Under the pieces are notes generated by a model. It was given only the letters and a program-made list of their open reading frames with translations, did not search any database and was not told where the DNA came from. From positions 930,001 to 994,000 of the forward strand of contig CBDEFX010000001.1 in assembly GCA_965237635.1 (NCBI GenBank): DNA of 64,000 bases, in the 5' to 3' direction. Origin of the DNA: CBDEFX01 sp965237635. GTDB lineage: Bacteria; Chloroflexota; Dehalococcoidia; Lucifugimonadales; CAUZJF01. Below are positions 24,763 through 33,131 of this stretch, in pieces. Each line of letters starts with the position of its first letter. Position 1 is the stretch's first letter. The translations under genes were made by a program, and so were the position numbers.

Positions 24763-24977
24763 ACACAGGCGATACCCTTGGGAACCGTTTAGCGTCCTTT
24801 GGACGCACCCACCTTTTGACTACGTAGCCTCCCCCGCTTTTGAGCAAGTGGCGGGAGGCTTACCTTTTGTTCCGAGACACCTGATCAACAGCGAACACCC
24901 TGGACTTCCTGCGCATCTGTCGGGCCAAAGCAGCTCACTCGCCAGGGTATCCAAGAGTACGAAAGGAACCTATTGAG
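24763..24977 (+). promoter_or_regulatory. thrS leader with hairpin
   Basis: The leader holds a hairpin AGCCTCCC...GGGAGGCT (24826-24860) followed by a T-rich TACCTTTTGTT, resembling an intrinsic terminator or attenuator. I looked for T-box consensus and found none. GAAAGGAA stands before the thrS ATG. Confidence 0.4.
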
Positions 24978-26720
24978 ATGGCAAAAGAGCAGGCATCAGA
25001 CCTGGCGGAGCTTAGGAAACGAATTCGCCATTCGGCATCCCATGTGATGGCAGACGTCGTTACAAAGATTTTCCCGGACGCCAAGCTGGCGATCGGGCCG
25101 CCCACGGAAGACGGATTCTACTACGACTTCCTCGTCCCCGAAACGTTTTCCCAGGACGACCTCGACCGCATTTCGGAGCAGATGACGGATGCGATCGCCC
25201 ACGACCTCCCGTTTGAGTACAAGGAGTACTCTCACGAGCAGGCTGTAGCGATGAACGCGGACGAGCCCTTGAAGCTGGAGATCATAGACGAGATCGAGGA
25301 GGGTGAGCCGATATCCACGTATCGACACGGTGACTTCGAGGACCTGTGCTCCGGCCCTCACGTCGACTCCACGGGCAAGATACCCGCCTTCAAGCTTCTG
25401 AGCGTCGCGGGGGCATACTGGCGAGGGGACGAAAAACGGCCGATGCTTCAGCGTATCTACGGGACGGCGTTCGAGTCCCAAGAGGCGTTAGACGAGCACC
25501 TCGACCGCCTAGAGGAGGCAAGGCGCCGAGACCACCGGGTGCTCGGCAAGGATCTGGACCTGTTTTCAATACACGACGAGACGGGGCCCGGCCTTATCAT
25601 CTGGCATCCGAAGGGCGCGCGGATAAGGCGGCTTATCGAAGATTTCTGGAAGGTGGAGCACGACCGGGCCGGCTACGAGCTCGTGTACACGCCCCACATT
25701 GGGCGCTCTACTCTTTGGGAGACGAGCGGTCACCTGGACTTCTATAGCGAGAACATGTACGCCCCAATGGACATGGACGGGCAGGAGTACTACTTGAAGC
25801 CCATGAACTGCCCGTTCCACATCATGTACTACAAGACGGCCCTCCACAGCTATCGCGACTTGCCCATGCGCGTCGGCGAGCTAGGCACGGTCTACCGGTA
25901 CGAGCGAGGGGGCGTCGTGCAGGGCCTGCTGCGAGTACGTGGACTAACACAGGACGACGCGCACATCTTCTGTCGCCCAGACCAGGTCGAAGACGAAGTC
26001 GACGGCGTCCTGGACCTTACGTTTCACCTGCTCAACAGCTTCGGCTTCACCGAGTACGAGGTGATGTTATCCACCAGGCCGGAAAAGGCGGTCGGGGAGC
26101 CGGAGCGCTGGGATCTGGCCACCGAGTCGCTGCGCCGTACGCTGGAGCGCCGCAAGCTGGCGTTCGAGGTCGACGAGGGCGGAGGCGCCTTTTATGGCCC
26201 AAAGATCGACGTCCATATCCGAGACGCGATCGGCAGGCAGTGGCAGCTCACGACGGTCCAGTTCGACTTTAATCTGCCCGAGCGATTCGGCCTCAAGTAC
26301 ATTGGCGACGATAGCGCGGAAAAACAGCCGTACATGATCCACCGAGCCTTGCTCGGTTCACTGGAGCGCTTCATAGCAGTACTTATCGAGCACTACGGTG
26401 GCGCCTTTCCAACATGGCTTGCGCCGGTGCAGGCAGAGGTCATCCCCATCGCCGAACGGCACACTGAGTACGCGCGGCAAGTCGAGGCCCAGCTCGCCGA
26501 CGCCGGCATCCGATCGCACACGGACGCACGCAACGAGCGCATGAACGCCAAGATCAGGGAGGCCCAGCTACAGAAGGTCCCTTACATGCTCGTCGTCGGC
26601 GACCGGGAAGCAGAATCGGGTAAAGCCGCAGTGCGGCTCCGCTCGGGAGAGGACATTGGCGCTCTGCCAATCGACGAGGTAGCAGAGCGGATTGGAGCCG
26701 AAGTAGAGGCCAAGAAGTAG
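24978..26720 (+). CDS. thrS: Threonyl-tRNA synthetase lacking the TGS domain
   Basis: Class II synthetase of 580 residues, about 60 shorter than the E. coli protein because it begins at the editing domain (HSASHVMADVV, then LCSGPHVDSTG, with zinc-type His and Cys for hydrolysis of Ser-tRNA). The catalytic core has PKGARIRRLIEDF, KPMNCPFHIMYY, YRYERGGVVQGLLRVRGLTQDDAHIF and motif 3 HRALLGSLERF. The anticodon domain is at the C-terminus. Lack of TGS is known in several lineages. Its promoter seems displaced by the upstream IS1380. Confidence 0.96.
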   Translation: MAKEQASDLAELRKRIRHSASHVMADVVTKIFPDAKLAIGPPTEDGFYYDFLVPETFSQDDLDRISEQMTDAIAHDLPFEYKEYSHEQAVAMNADEPLKLEIIDEIEEGEPISTYRHGDFEDLCSGPHVDSTGKIPAFKLLSVAGAYWRGDEKRPMLQRIYGTAFESQEALDEHLDRLEEARRRDHRVLGKDLDLFSIHDETGPGLIIWHPKGARIRRLIEDFWKVEHDRAGYELVYTPHIGRSTLWETSGHLDFYSENMYAPMDMDGQEYYLKPMNCPFHIMYYKTALHSYRDLPMRVGELGTVYRYERGGVVQGLLRVRGLTQDDAHIFCRPDQVEDEVDGVLDLTFHLLNSFGFTEYEVMLSTRPEKAVGEPERWDLATESLRRTLERRKLAFEVDEGGGAFYGPKIDVHIRDAIGRQWQLTTVQFDFNLPERFGLKYIGDDSAEKQPYMIHRALLGSLERFIAVLIEHYGGAFPTWLAPVQAEVIPIAERHTEYARQVEAQLADAGIRSHTDARNERMNAKIREAQLQKVPYMLVVGDREAESGKAAVRLRSGEDIGALPIDEVAERIGAEVEAKK

Positions 26721-26771
26721 TTCATGTGTGTTCGGAGTGGCAGCCACCTGTCCAACTGGGACCGCCCGGTG

Positions 26772-26800
26772 TTGTCTAGTAAGGGACCTTGTGCTATATT
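26772..26800 (+). promoter_or_regulatory. infC-rpmI-rplT promoter
   Basis: TTGTCT (26772-26777), 17 bases, TATATT (26795-26800), 51 bases before the proposed infC start codon. Confidence 0.65.
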
Positions 26801-26802
26801 CG

Positions 26803-26834
26803 GTACTGCCCGGTCATGGTCGGGCTTGCAGTAC
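26803..26834 (+). promoter_or_regulatory. Leader hairpin of infC operon
   Basis: GTACTGC-CCG...CGGG-CTT-GCAGTAC forms nested stems immediately before the ribosome-binding site AGAGGTG (26839-26845). Because the predicted transcription start (about 26807) is inside the 5' arm, the full hairpin exists only in transcripts reading through from thrS. It could be an autoregulatory site, as IF3/L20 operons often have one. Confidence 0.4.
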
Positions 26835-26850
26835 TTAAAGAGGTGTTGGT

Positions 26851-27420
26851 ATACCTAGGGACTACAGGACAAACGCAAGGATTCACGTCCCCGAAGTCCG
26901 CCTGGTCGACGAGACCGGCAAGCAGTTGGGGATAATGCCTACCCGCCAGGCATTGGAGCTCGCACAGGAGCGCGGACTTGATCTGGTGGAGGTAGCGCCG
27001 ACTGCCGAGCCGCCGGTGTGCCAGGTGCTGGACTATGGGAAGTTTCGCTACGAGTTGACTCGTCGCGAAAGGACGGCGCGAAGAGAGCAGAAGGCCAAGG
27101 CCTCCAATGTCGTACGGGAGGTCAGGCTCAAGACTCGGATAGGAGCGCACGACCGGTCTGCCAAGACTCGCCAGGTGAAGCGGCTTCTGGAAGAGGGCTC
27201 AAAGGTCAAGGTTTCAGTGATGTTCCGTGGCAGAGAGATCACGCACCCGGAGATAGGCATGGCTGTCTTGAAGTTGGTTGCCGAGGACTTGTCGGAGGAT
27301 GCCAAGATGGAGCGACCTCCGACCTTCGAAGGCCGCTTTCTGTCAATGCTACTCACGCCGACACCAGCCAGTCCCGCGAAGCCTGCCCAACAACGGGAGC
27401 CTAAAATTGCCGAAGCTTAA
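26851..27420 (+). CDS. infC: Translation initiation factor IF-3, start codon ATA
   Basis: IF3 keeps ribosomal subunits apart and proofreads the start codon. The family N-terminus is encoded as PRDYRTNARIHVPEVRLVD, and LGIMPTRQALELAQERGLDL follows. The frame has a stop at 26836 and no ATG, GTG or TTG until TTG 26926, which lies inside the conserved N-domain. ATA 26851, with AGAGGTG 6 bases upstream, is therefore the best start, giving 189 residues. Non-standard start codons are known for infC (AUU in E. coli), where IF3 represses its own translation. The C-domain has FRGREITHPEIG. The 3' end overlaps rpmI by 14 bases. Confidence 0.85.
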   Translation: MPRDYRTNARIHVPEVRLVDETGKQLGIMPTRQALELAQERGLDLVEVAPTAEPPVCQVLDYGKFRYELTRRERTARREQKAKASNVVREVRLKTRIGAHDRSAKTRQVKRLLEEGSKVKVSVMFRGREITHPEIGMAVLKLVAEDLSEDAKMERPPTFEGRFLSMLLTPTPASPAKPAQQREPKIAEA

Positions 27421-27610
27421 GACACATAAGGGCGCCGCGGCCCGATTCAGTACCACGGGCACTGGGAAGCTGCGCCGGATGAAGGGCAATCGCAACAAGT
27501 ATCGCCGTAAGAAGCCCGCGAGTGTCCGGCGGCTCTACTCCCGCAAGGTAGAGGCCAGCAAGGGAGATGCCGCTCGGATCATCCCGTTGCTGCCCAAGAG
27601 TCTACGATAG
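27407..27610 (+). CDS. rpmI: Ribosomal protein L35
   Basis: 67-residue 50S protein beginning (M)PKLKTHKGAAARF and rich in Lys/Arg, the usual L35 form. The start is TTG 27407, inside the end of infC, with GGGAG before it, implying translational coupling to infC. Confidence 0.94.
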   Translation: MPKLKTHKGAAARFSTTGTGKLRRMKGNRNKYRRKKPASVRRLYSRKVEASKGDAARIIPLLPKSLR

Positions 27611-27623
27611 CTGAGCCTATCCA

Positions 27624-27986
27624 ATGACCAGGATAACCCGCGGTACCAACAAGCGCCGCCGCCACAAAAAGCTGCTGAAGCAGACCAGGGGCCACAAGGG
27701 CGTCCGCCACAAGCTGTACAGGCGGGCCCATGAGTCACTGATCCACGCTCTTCAGTACTCGTACGCGCACCGCAAGCGGAAGAAAGGCGACATGCGACGC
27801 TTGTGGGCGATACGCATCAACGCCGCCGCGCGCGCCAACGGCACCTCCTATAGCAAGCTGATTCACGGCCTCAAGATAGGAGGCGTTGAGGTCAATCGAA
27901 AGATGCTCGCCGACATCGCGATCAGCGACCCGCAGGCCTTTGCCCAGGTAGCGCAACACTCCAAGGAACAGCTAGAAGCCAGCTAG
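27624..27986 (+). CDS. rplT: Ribosomal protein L20
   Basis: 120-residue 50S assembly protein. Conserved parts are TRITRGTNKRRRHKKLLKQT at the basic N-terminus, RKRKKGDMRRLWAIRINAAAR and SKLIHGLKIGGVEVNRKMLADIAI. It lies 13 bases after rpmI in the universal infC-rpmI-rplT order. L20 is a known operon autoregulator in other bacteria. Confidence 0.96.
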   Translation: MTRITRGTNKRRRHKKLLKQTRGHKGVRHKLYRRAHESLIHALQYSYAHRKRKKGDMRRLWAIRINAAARANGTSYSKLIHGLKIGGVEVNRKMLADIAISDPQAFAQVAQHSKEQLEAS

Positions 27987-28011
27987 ATAGTCGGGGGTCA
28001 TCGAGGACCAC

Positions 28012-28048
28012 AAAAAGGGGCGGGTTTGAAACCCGCCCCTACGTTTTT
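28012..28048. terminator. Dispersed palindrome acting as terminator after rplT
   Basis: AAAAAGGGGCGGGTTT-G-AAACCCGCCCC-TACGTTTTT: the family palindrome (28017-28042) is here flanked by A5 and T5, giving a bidirectional intrinsic terminator shape 26 bases past the rplT stop codon. Confidence 0.7.
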
Positions 28049-28211
28049 CCGACGGCCTCATAGAGATTGATAGCTGGCCTCACGACCCCCTCCCGTCCGA
28101 TCACCCTGCAGGAACCGCACGAGGCCCCGAGATCCTCCTAGGCGGTAGGGCTTTACGATGGCAACTCGAAGCCGTAGCCAAATTACCAACGCTACCGGTC
28201 GACAACTGCTG

Positions 28212-28238
28212 GTAGGGGCGGGTTTCAAACCCGCCCTC
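28212..28238. repeat. Dispersed palindrome
   Basis: GTAGGGGCGGGTTT-C-AAACCCGCCC, only 170 bases from the previous copy and 2 bases past the sco stop codon, so the two copies bracket the rplT/sco convergent region. Confidence 0.8.
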
Positions 28239-28240
28239 CC

Positions 28241-28900
28241 TTATTCTGACACCAGCAGCCGGATGTCGTGGGCCAAGTCTGAGGGGTCAAAGGGCAGCGT
28301 GAAGACTACACGCATGAGGCCATCGCGGTCGATCAGGTACACGGGCGCAGAGTGAGATACCAGAAACTCGGAGGCTATGTCCCTCCGTAGGGTGCCCGCG
28401 CTCCCGTGTTCGCTCCCGCCGGCATCCACCTCAGCTAGCACATCTCCTTGGGCACGATCGTCTATAGCCGGGTCGGTATAGTACGCTTCCCATATAGGAG
28501 CGAGCTGCTCTTCCTCCCCCACCAGAAAGGCCCATTTGTGGAGCATGTCCCACTTCTCGGAGTAGCCATAGGCCTCTTCGACCGTGTCGCGGACCGGGTC
28601 GACGCTGACGGCCACGAAGGCGACCTCGTCCGCGTCATCGCCCAGCATCTGGTGAGTCCGCTTGAGGTGTCCGGCGACGACCGGACAGATGTCAGGGCAG
28701 TAGGTGTATAGGAAGGTTAAAGCGACGACCTTGCCGTCGTAATCGGCTAGGGCCACGGGCTCGCCAAACTGGTCGTCGAGCTCGAAGGAAGTAGCGGGGT
28801 CGGACGACTCGAGTATGGTCCCCAACATGGTGTCGGACCCGGAGCACGCCGAGACGACTACGGCCGCCAACCACACCCCTAGAGTCGCTCGGATGATCAC
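28241..28900 (-). CDS. SCO1/SenC-family copper chaperone, lipoprotein
   Basis: Copper-binding thioredoxin-fold assembly factor for the CuA site of cytochrome oxidase. The 219-residue protein has a lipoprotein signal ending VVSAC (Cys19). The copper ligands are CPDIC in LTFLYTYCPDICPVV and the His in VSHSAPVYLID. A Gly/Asp-rich insert (about 150-170) precedes the His motif. It closes the minus-strand oxidase operon, matching its role in maturing subunit II. Confidence 0.92.
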   Translation of the reverse strand: MIIRATLGVWLAAVVVSACSGSDTMLGTILESSDPATSFELDDQFGEPVALADYDGKVVALTFLYTYCPDICPVVAGHLKRTHQMLGDDADEVAFVAVSVDPVRDTVEEAYGYSEKWDMLHKWAFLVGEEEQLAPIWEAYYTDPAIDDRAQGDVLAEVDAGGSEHGSAGTLRRDIASEFLVSHSAPVYLIDRDGLMRVVFTLPFDPSDLAHDIRLLVSE

Positions 28901-28941
28901 CTGTCTTCTCTACCCAGCCCACCAGTCCGTGCCCTAGAGCA

Positions 28942-29151
28942 CTACTCTCGTTCGACCATGCGCTGCGCCAGCGCCGCAACGCCGGGCACCCCCACAACCA
29001 GAGCAATCCCCAGAGCGACGACCGCCCACTCCTCAACCACCATTTCGTTTAGCAGAATGAAGATCACGCCGAGCCCGCCACCGAACACCACGATCGTCAG
29101 CACGGCCAGCAGGGGGAACAGCAACGCCTTGCCCATATAATCTGGTCTCAT
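28942..29151 (-). CDS. Small two-helix membrane protein of the oxidase cluster
   Basis: 69 residues with two predicted transmembrane helices (about 10-33 and 42-60) and a charged C-terminus (AQRMVERE). No family recognised. It stands between sco and ctaG on the same strand, with spacings of about 40 bases, so it is probably an accessory oxidase or assembly subunit. Confidence 0.6.
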   Translation of the reverse strand: MRPDYMGKALLFPLLAVLTIVVFGGGLGVIFILLNEMVVEEWAVVALGIALVVGVPGVAALAQRMVERE

Positions 29152-29190
29152 CTATACATCGTCCTTTCGGTCCAAGGGTACGCCGCCGGA

Positions 29191-30063
29191 CTAGCTCTGC
29201 CAACCCTTAGCGACTCCCGAAGGGCCTGGGTCGGTCGGCAAGTACTCGCCCTCCGCCGCCTCGGCCTCCGTTTTTTCCTCCTCGCGTTTGTACCAACGAA
29301 AGAATGCCACGATCAGAAGGGTCATGAAGAGCGCGCCTCCGCCCATCTTCATGATAATCGCCCCAATCTGCTGGTCGACGACGGGGGACAGCGCCCAGAT
29401 CTGTGGCGCATCGGCGTACCACTCGTACAAGGGGACGCTGGAGAAGGTTATCGCCGCGAAGACTATAAGCTGGGCGATCGATAGCAAGAACAGATAGACC
29501 ATCTGGAGCGGGTAAGCGAGGCGCGGCAGCTCCGGCATGTTGCTGGCGATGGGCCACCACATCAAGGTCGCGGTCCCCATGAAAAGGAGATGCTCTCCAA
29601 TATGGACCGAGTAATGTGTGACTGAGAGGTTGTACAGAGCGGGAATGTGCCACAGCGAGAACACGATGTTGAACACGGCGAAGGCTGGCACTGGGTGGGT
29701 TGCAAGCCGGGCTAGTCTGAAGACGACGTCAGGGCGCAGGAAAGGACGTACCAGCCAGTCAGGCGTGCCCACGATCAGGAGCGGTGGCGCCACTAGCGTC
29801 AGAAGCACATGCTGCAGCATGTGGGCGCTAAAGAGGTACCGGTCGCTCAGATAGTGTAGCGGTGACAGGAGCGAGACCAAGATCACCAGGACGCCGAGTG
29901 TGAAGGTCGCGACCTGACGAGGGTTCGAGCGCTCGGCGAGGTTATACCGCTCTCTCAGAGGGCCCACGCCGAGCAGGTAGGCGCCCTCCAATGCCGCAAG
30001 GCCAATCAGGACCTCTGGATGGCCGTGCCAGTGCGTCCAGAGTGACCCTGCTACCGCGTCCAA
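29191..30063 (-). CDS. ctaG: CtaG-type cytochrome c oxidase assembly membrane protein
   Basis: 290-residue polytopic protein of the caa3_CtaG family (the Bacillus type, not the Cox11 type). It has about seven helices, with conserved His-rich segments: SLWTHWHGHPEVL at the N-terminus, AHMLQHVLLTLVAPPLL, and FSLWHIPALYN...YSVHIGEHLLFMG. The tail is acidic and cytoplasmic. It is within the oxidase operon after subunit IV. Confidence 0.9.
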   Translation of the reverse strand: MDAVAGSLWTHWHGHPEVLIGLAALEGAYLLGVGPLRERYNLAERSNPRQVATFTLGVLVILVSLLSPLHYLSDRYLFSAHMLQHVLLTLVAPPLLIVGTPDWLVRPFLRPDVVFRLARLATHPVPAFAVFNIVFSLWHIPALYNLSVTHYSVHIGEHLLFMGTATLMWWPIASNMPELPRLAYPLQMVYLFLLSIAQLIVFAAITFSSVPLYEWYADAPQIWALSPVVDQQIGAIIMKMGGGALFMTLLIVAFFRWYKREEEKTEAEAAEGEYLPTDPGPSGVAKGWQS

Positions 30064-30087
30064 CGGACTCTCCTATGAACTGCCACT

Positions 30088-30417
30088 CTACACGAAGAAC
30101 CTGAACAGGCCCAGCAGTGCGAGCCCTACCGTGCCGGCAAGCGCCAGGCCACCTAGAAACAGGCCGGTGAACAGCCGGGCGTCGTACCTCAGGTGCATGT
30201 AGAACATCGCCACCAACGCAAACTTCATGCCCGACAGAACGACAAGGATCGGGATGATGCCGTGTCCCAAGCCCTCGACGTAGAAGATGCCTACCTCGGC
30301 GGCCGTAATCGCCGAGAGGGTCATGGCGACCTTGAAGTAGGTGAGCGGTGTCGGGTGGCCGGTGTGCACCGTCCCTGCTTCAGATTCCTCGGCCACTGTA
30401 TGAGTTTCCTCTGCCAT
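30088..30417 (-). CDS. Cytochrome c oxidase subunit IV (CtaF-like)
   Basis: 109 residues with three hydrophobic helices (about 27-48, 55-75 and 85-107), the size and topology of prokaryotic oxidase subunit IV. The pattern HPTPLTYFKVAMTLSAITAAE with FALVAMFYMHLRYD fits the family. The N-terminal 20 residues are acidic and soluble. Located between ctaE and ctaG. Confidence 0.85.
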   Translation of the reverse strand: MAEETHTVAEESEAGTVHTGHPTPLTYFKVAMTLSAITAAEVGIFYVEGLGHGIIPILVVLSGMKFALVAMFYMHLRYDARLFTGLFLGGLALAGTVGLALLGLFRFFV

Positions 30418-30447
30418 GCCCTCCTCTACCGGTCGTGTCCTGTAGTT

Positions 30448-31191
30448 CTAAAACCCGGGGAAAACGCCGAATAGATATATCACCGTAAAAATAACGATCC
30501 AGACGACGTCGACGAAATGCCAGTACAGCGCGGCAAGATCGACGTCGAGGTTTCTAGCGGGCGTCACACCACCGCGGAACGAGTAGAAGAACAGGGACAG
30601 CAACCAGATGACTCCCAGCGTAACGTGGGCGCCGTGAAAGCCGGTGAGCGTGAAGAACGTGGTGCCGAACAGGTTCGTCCTGGGGGTAAGCCCGTGCTGC
30701 TCCTTGAACTCCTCGACATCCGGCCCGCACCGACTTTCGAATGTCTTTTCGTAGTCGGTTAGGCTTTCGAGATAGCTCGCGTCTTGAGCTTCCACTTTCG
30801 CGCAGTCTAGGTGCACTTCGTGGTTGGCGAAGTCTCTGAACTCAAACGTCTGGAACGCGAGGAACGTCATTCCCAAGATAGCGGTGGATAAGATCCAAAT
30901 ACGGAACCCCTTGATGCTCCCCCTGGTCAACGCCGCATACGCCAGGACCATGCTCATGCTGCTCATCAGAAGCACGAAGGTGCTGACCGACGTCGTCGGA
31001 ATGCTGAAAACGTCCTCGGGGAACGGCCCGACCTTGCTCTGACCCTTGTAGACAAGGTAAGTCGCGATCAGGGAGCCGAAGAACATGCAGTCGGAGCCCA
31101 GGAAGGCCCACATCAGCAGCTTCCGGTGGCTAAGACCTGTCGCCGTGTCTTCGTGCTCTACGGCATGGGGAAGAGCGGGCGCGTGCTCCAA
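30448..31191 (-). CDS. ctaE: Cytochrome c oxidase subunit III with extra loop
   Basis: 247-residue subunit III. Family signatures include KLLMWAFLGSDCMFFGSL, ATYLVYK, LTGFHGAHVTLGVIWLL and the C-terminal YWHFVDVVWIVIFTVIYLF. Between two helices (about residues 122-168) there is a roughly 45-residue polar insertion with two cysteines (HLDCAKVEAQ ... FESRCGPDVEEF), likely on the outer face, where a disulfide is possible. It overlaps neither neighbour: 30 bases to subunit IV and 13 to ctaD. Confidence 0.95.
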   Translation of the reverse strand: MEHAPALPHAVEHEDTATGLSHRKLLMWAFLGSDCMFFGSLIATYLVYKGQSKVGPFPEDVFSIPTTSVSTFVLLMSSMSMVLAYAALTRGSIKGFRIWILSTAILGMTFLAFQTFEFRDFANHEVHLDCAKVEAQDASYLESLTDYEKTFESRCGPDVEEFKEQHGLTPRTNLFGTTFFTLTGFHGAHVTLGVIWLLSLFFYSFRGGVTPARNLDVDLAALYWHFVDVVWIVIFTVIYLFGVFPGF

Positions 31192-31204
31192 GGATCAGTC
31201 ACCC

Positions 31205-33052
31205 CTAGTGGGTTGGAGTTTCATCGGGGTCGTTGACCGGCTCGAAGGACCAGGCGTAGGTAGATACCAGGGTGATGGCGCCCCCTATAGCTGCGACGGC
31301 CACGTGATAGATCAGTCCGTAGCCTCCGATAAGCAGGCCTATCGACGCCACGATCGGCCAGTAGGATGGCTGAGGTAGGTGGATCGAGTGGGCCCCGTTG
31401 TCCTCCGAGCCTCCGGCCACCGGCACCGCGAGCACGCCTTGCCGCTTCTGCATCCAGAAGGCATCCCTACCCTGCACGGTGGGAATCTGCGCGAAGTTGT
31501 ACTCCGGGGGTGGAGACGGGATGGACCATTCGAGGGTCCTGGCATCCCACGGGTCGGCGCCTGCCTCCTCACCCTTCATGGCGCTACGGACAATGTTGTA
31601 GGCAAAGACCACTATTGAGAGGGCAAGTATGACCGAGCCACCGGTTGCCACTCCGTTCCAGAGGTTCCAACCCATCTCCGCGTCGTACGAGTAGATTCGC
31701 CTGGGCATCCCGTCGAGACCGAGGAAATGCATCGGGAAGAAGGTGACGTTCATCCCGATGAACGTGAGCCAGAAGTTGAGCTTCCCCCAACGCTCACTCG
31801 CCATTCGCCCCGTTATCTTGGGGAACCAGTAGTAGGCGCCGGCCATCAGCGCGAAGATGCTCCCGCCAAAGAGCACGTAGTGAATATGGGCCACGATGAA
31901 GTAAGTATCCTGTTGCTGCGCGTCCGATGCCGCCGAAGAGTGCATCACGCCGCTCAGACCGCCAATGATGAATAGCACTACGAAGCCGATCGCAAAGAGC
32001 ATCGGAGTCCTCAGATCGATAGACCCCTTCCACATCGTGCCCATCCAGTTAAAGATTTTGATCCCGGTCGGCACGGCGATGGCCATCGTCGTCAGGGCGA
32101 AAACCGAGTTTGCGACCGGCCCAAGGCCGACAGTGAACATATGGTGGCTCCACACCATCCATCCCATGAACCCGATAATCACGCCGGAGAGCACTACCAC
32201 CGGATAGCCGAAAAGCGGCTTCTTGGAGAAGGCGGGTATGATCTCGGATACGATCCCGAGCGCGGGCAGGATCAGGATGTAGACCTCCGGGTGGCCGAAG
32301 ACCCAGAAGAGGTGCTGCCACAGCAGCGGACTGGCGCCGGCTGCCGGCACAAAGAAGTTGGCGCCGAAGAACCGATCGAACATAAGCTCGATCAACGCAA
32401 CCGTGATCACCGGAAAGGCCAGGATCAAGAGGAATGAGGTGATTAACGTCATCCAGGTAAAGAGCGGCATCCGCATCAGCGACATGCCCGGCGCCCGCAA
32501 GTTGATGATGGTAACGATGAAGTTGAACGCGGCGGCCAGGGACGCGATGCCCAGGATCTGAAGGCTGAGTATCCAGAAGTCGATACCGTGGCCCGGGTTG
32601 TACGCCAACCCCGTGATCGGGGCGTAGCCGAACCAGCCCGCATTGGGTGCACCCCCGAGGAACCAGCTGAGCTTCAACATGAGTGCGCCGGCCAGGAAGG
32701 TCCAGTAGCTGAACGCGTTCAGGCGGGGAAACGCGACGTCACGTGCGCCGATCTGCAGCGGAATGATGTAGTTGAAGAAGGCGGCCCCCATCGGCATGAT
32801 CGCCAGGAAGATCATCGTCGTCCCGTGCATGGTGAACAGCTGGTTGAAGACCTCGGGAGTGACCAGGTCCTGTCCAGGACGCGCGAGCTGGGCACGCATA
32901 TAGAGGGCTTCGATGCCACCCGTTATGAACATGATGAACGCGGTGACCCCATAGAGGATTCCGATCCTCTTGTGGTCGATCGTAGTGAGCCAGCTCCAGA
33001 CGCCGGTGGGGTGGACCGGCCGACGTGGGAAGGGAAACGCCACCGTGGTCAT
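31205..33052 (-). CDS. ctaD: Cytochrome c oxidase subunit I
   Basis: Catalytic haem-copper subunit of an A-type oxidase. The 615-residue form carries 12 core helices plus a C-terminal extension with two more, as in caa3 enzymes. Visible: low-spin haem ligand in FTMHGTTMIFL, CuB His and cross-linked Tyr in FGHPEVYILILP, the CuB His pair in VWSHHMFTVG, and haem ligands in AHIHYVLFGGS. I chose ATG 33052 (MTTVAFPFPRR), preceded by GGAGACGAAAG, over the upstream in-frame ATG 33079. Confidence 0.97.
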   Translation of the reverse strand: MTTVAFPFPRRPVHPTGVWSWLTTIDHKRIGILYGVTAFIMFITGGIEALYMRAQLARPGQDLVTPEVFNQLFTMHGTTMIFLAIMPMGAAFFNYIIPLQIGARDVAFPRLNAFSYWTFLAGALMLKLSWFLGGAPNAGWFGYAPITGLAYNPGHGIDFWILSLQILGIASLAAAFNFIVTIINLRAPGMSLMRMPLFTWMTLITSFLLILAFPVITVALIELMFDRFFGANFFVPAAGASPLLWQHLFWVFGHPEVYILILPALGIVSEIIPAFSKKPLFGYPVVVLSGVIIGFMGWMVWSHHMFTVGLGPVANSVFALTTMAIAVPTGIKIFNWMGTMWKGSIDLRTPMLFAIGFVVLFIIGGLSGVMHSSAASDAQQQDTYFIVAHIHYVLFGGSIFALMAGAYYWFPKITGRMASERWGKLNFWLTFIGMNVTFFPMHFLGLDGMPRRIYSYDAEMGWNLWNGVATGGSVILALSIVVFAYNIVRSAMKGEEAGADPWDARTLEWSIPSPPPEYNFAQIPTVQGRDAFWMQKRQGVLAVPVAGGSEDNGAHSIHLPQPSYWPIVASIGLLIGGYGLIYHVAVAAIGGAITLVSTYAWSFEPVNDPDETPTH

Positions 33053-33131
33053 CTTTCGTCTCCGTTGTTGCCAGTCCAAATCGAGGCACGTGTCGAAGCG
33101 GCCATATTATACTCTATGGTCATGGGCACAA

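Noticed and set aside
24763..24977. T-box leader for thrS
   Set aside because: No AGGGTGGNACCGCG-like sequence or specifier loop could be found, so only a terminator-like hairpin is claimed.
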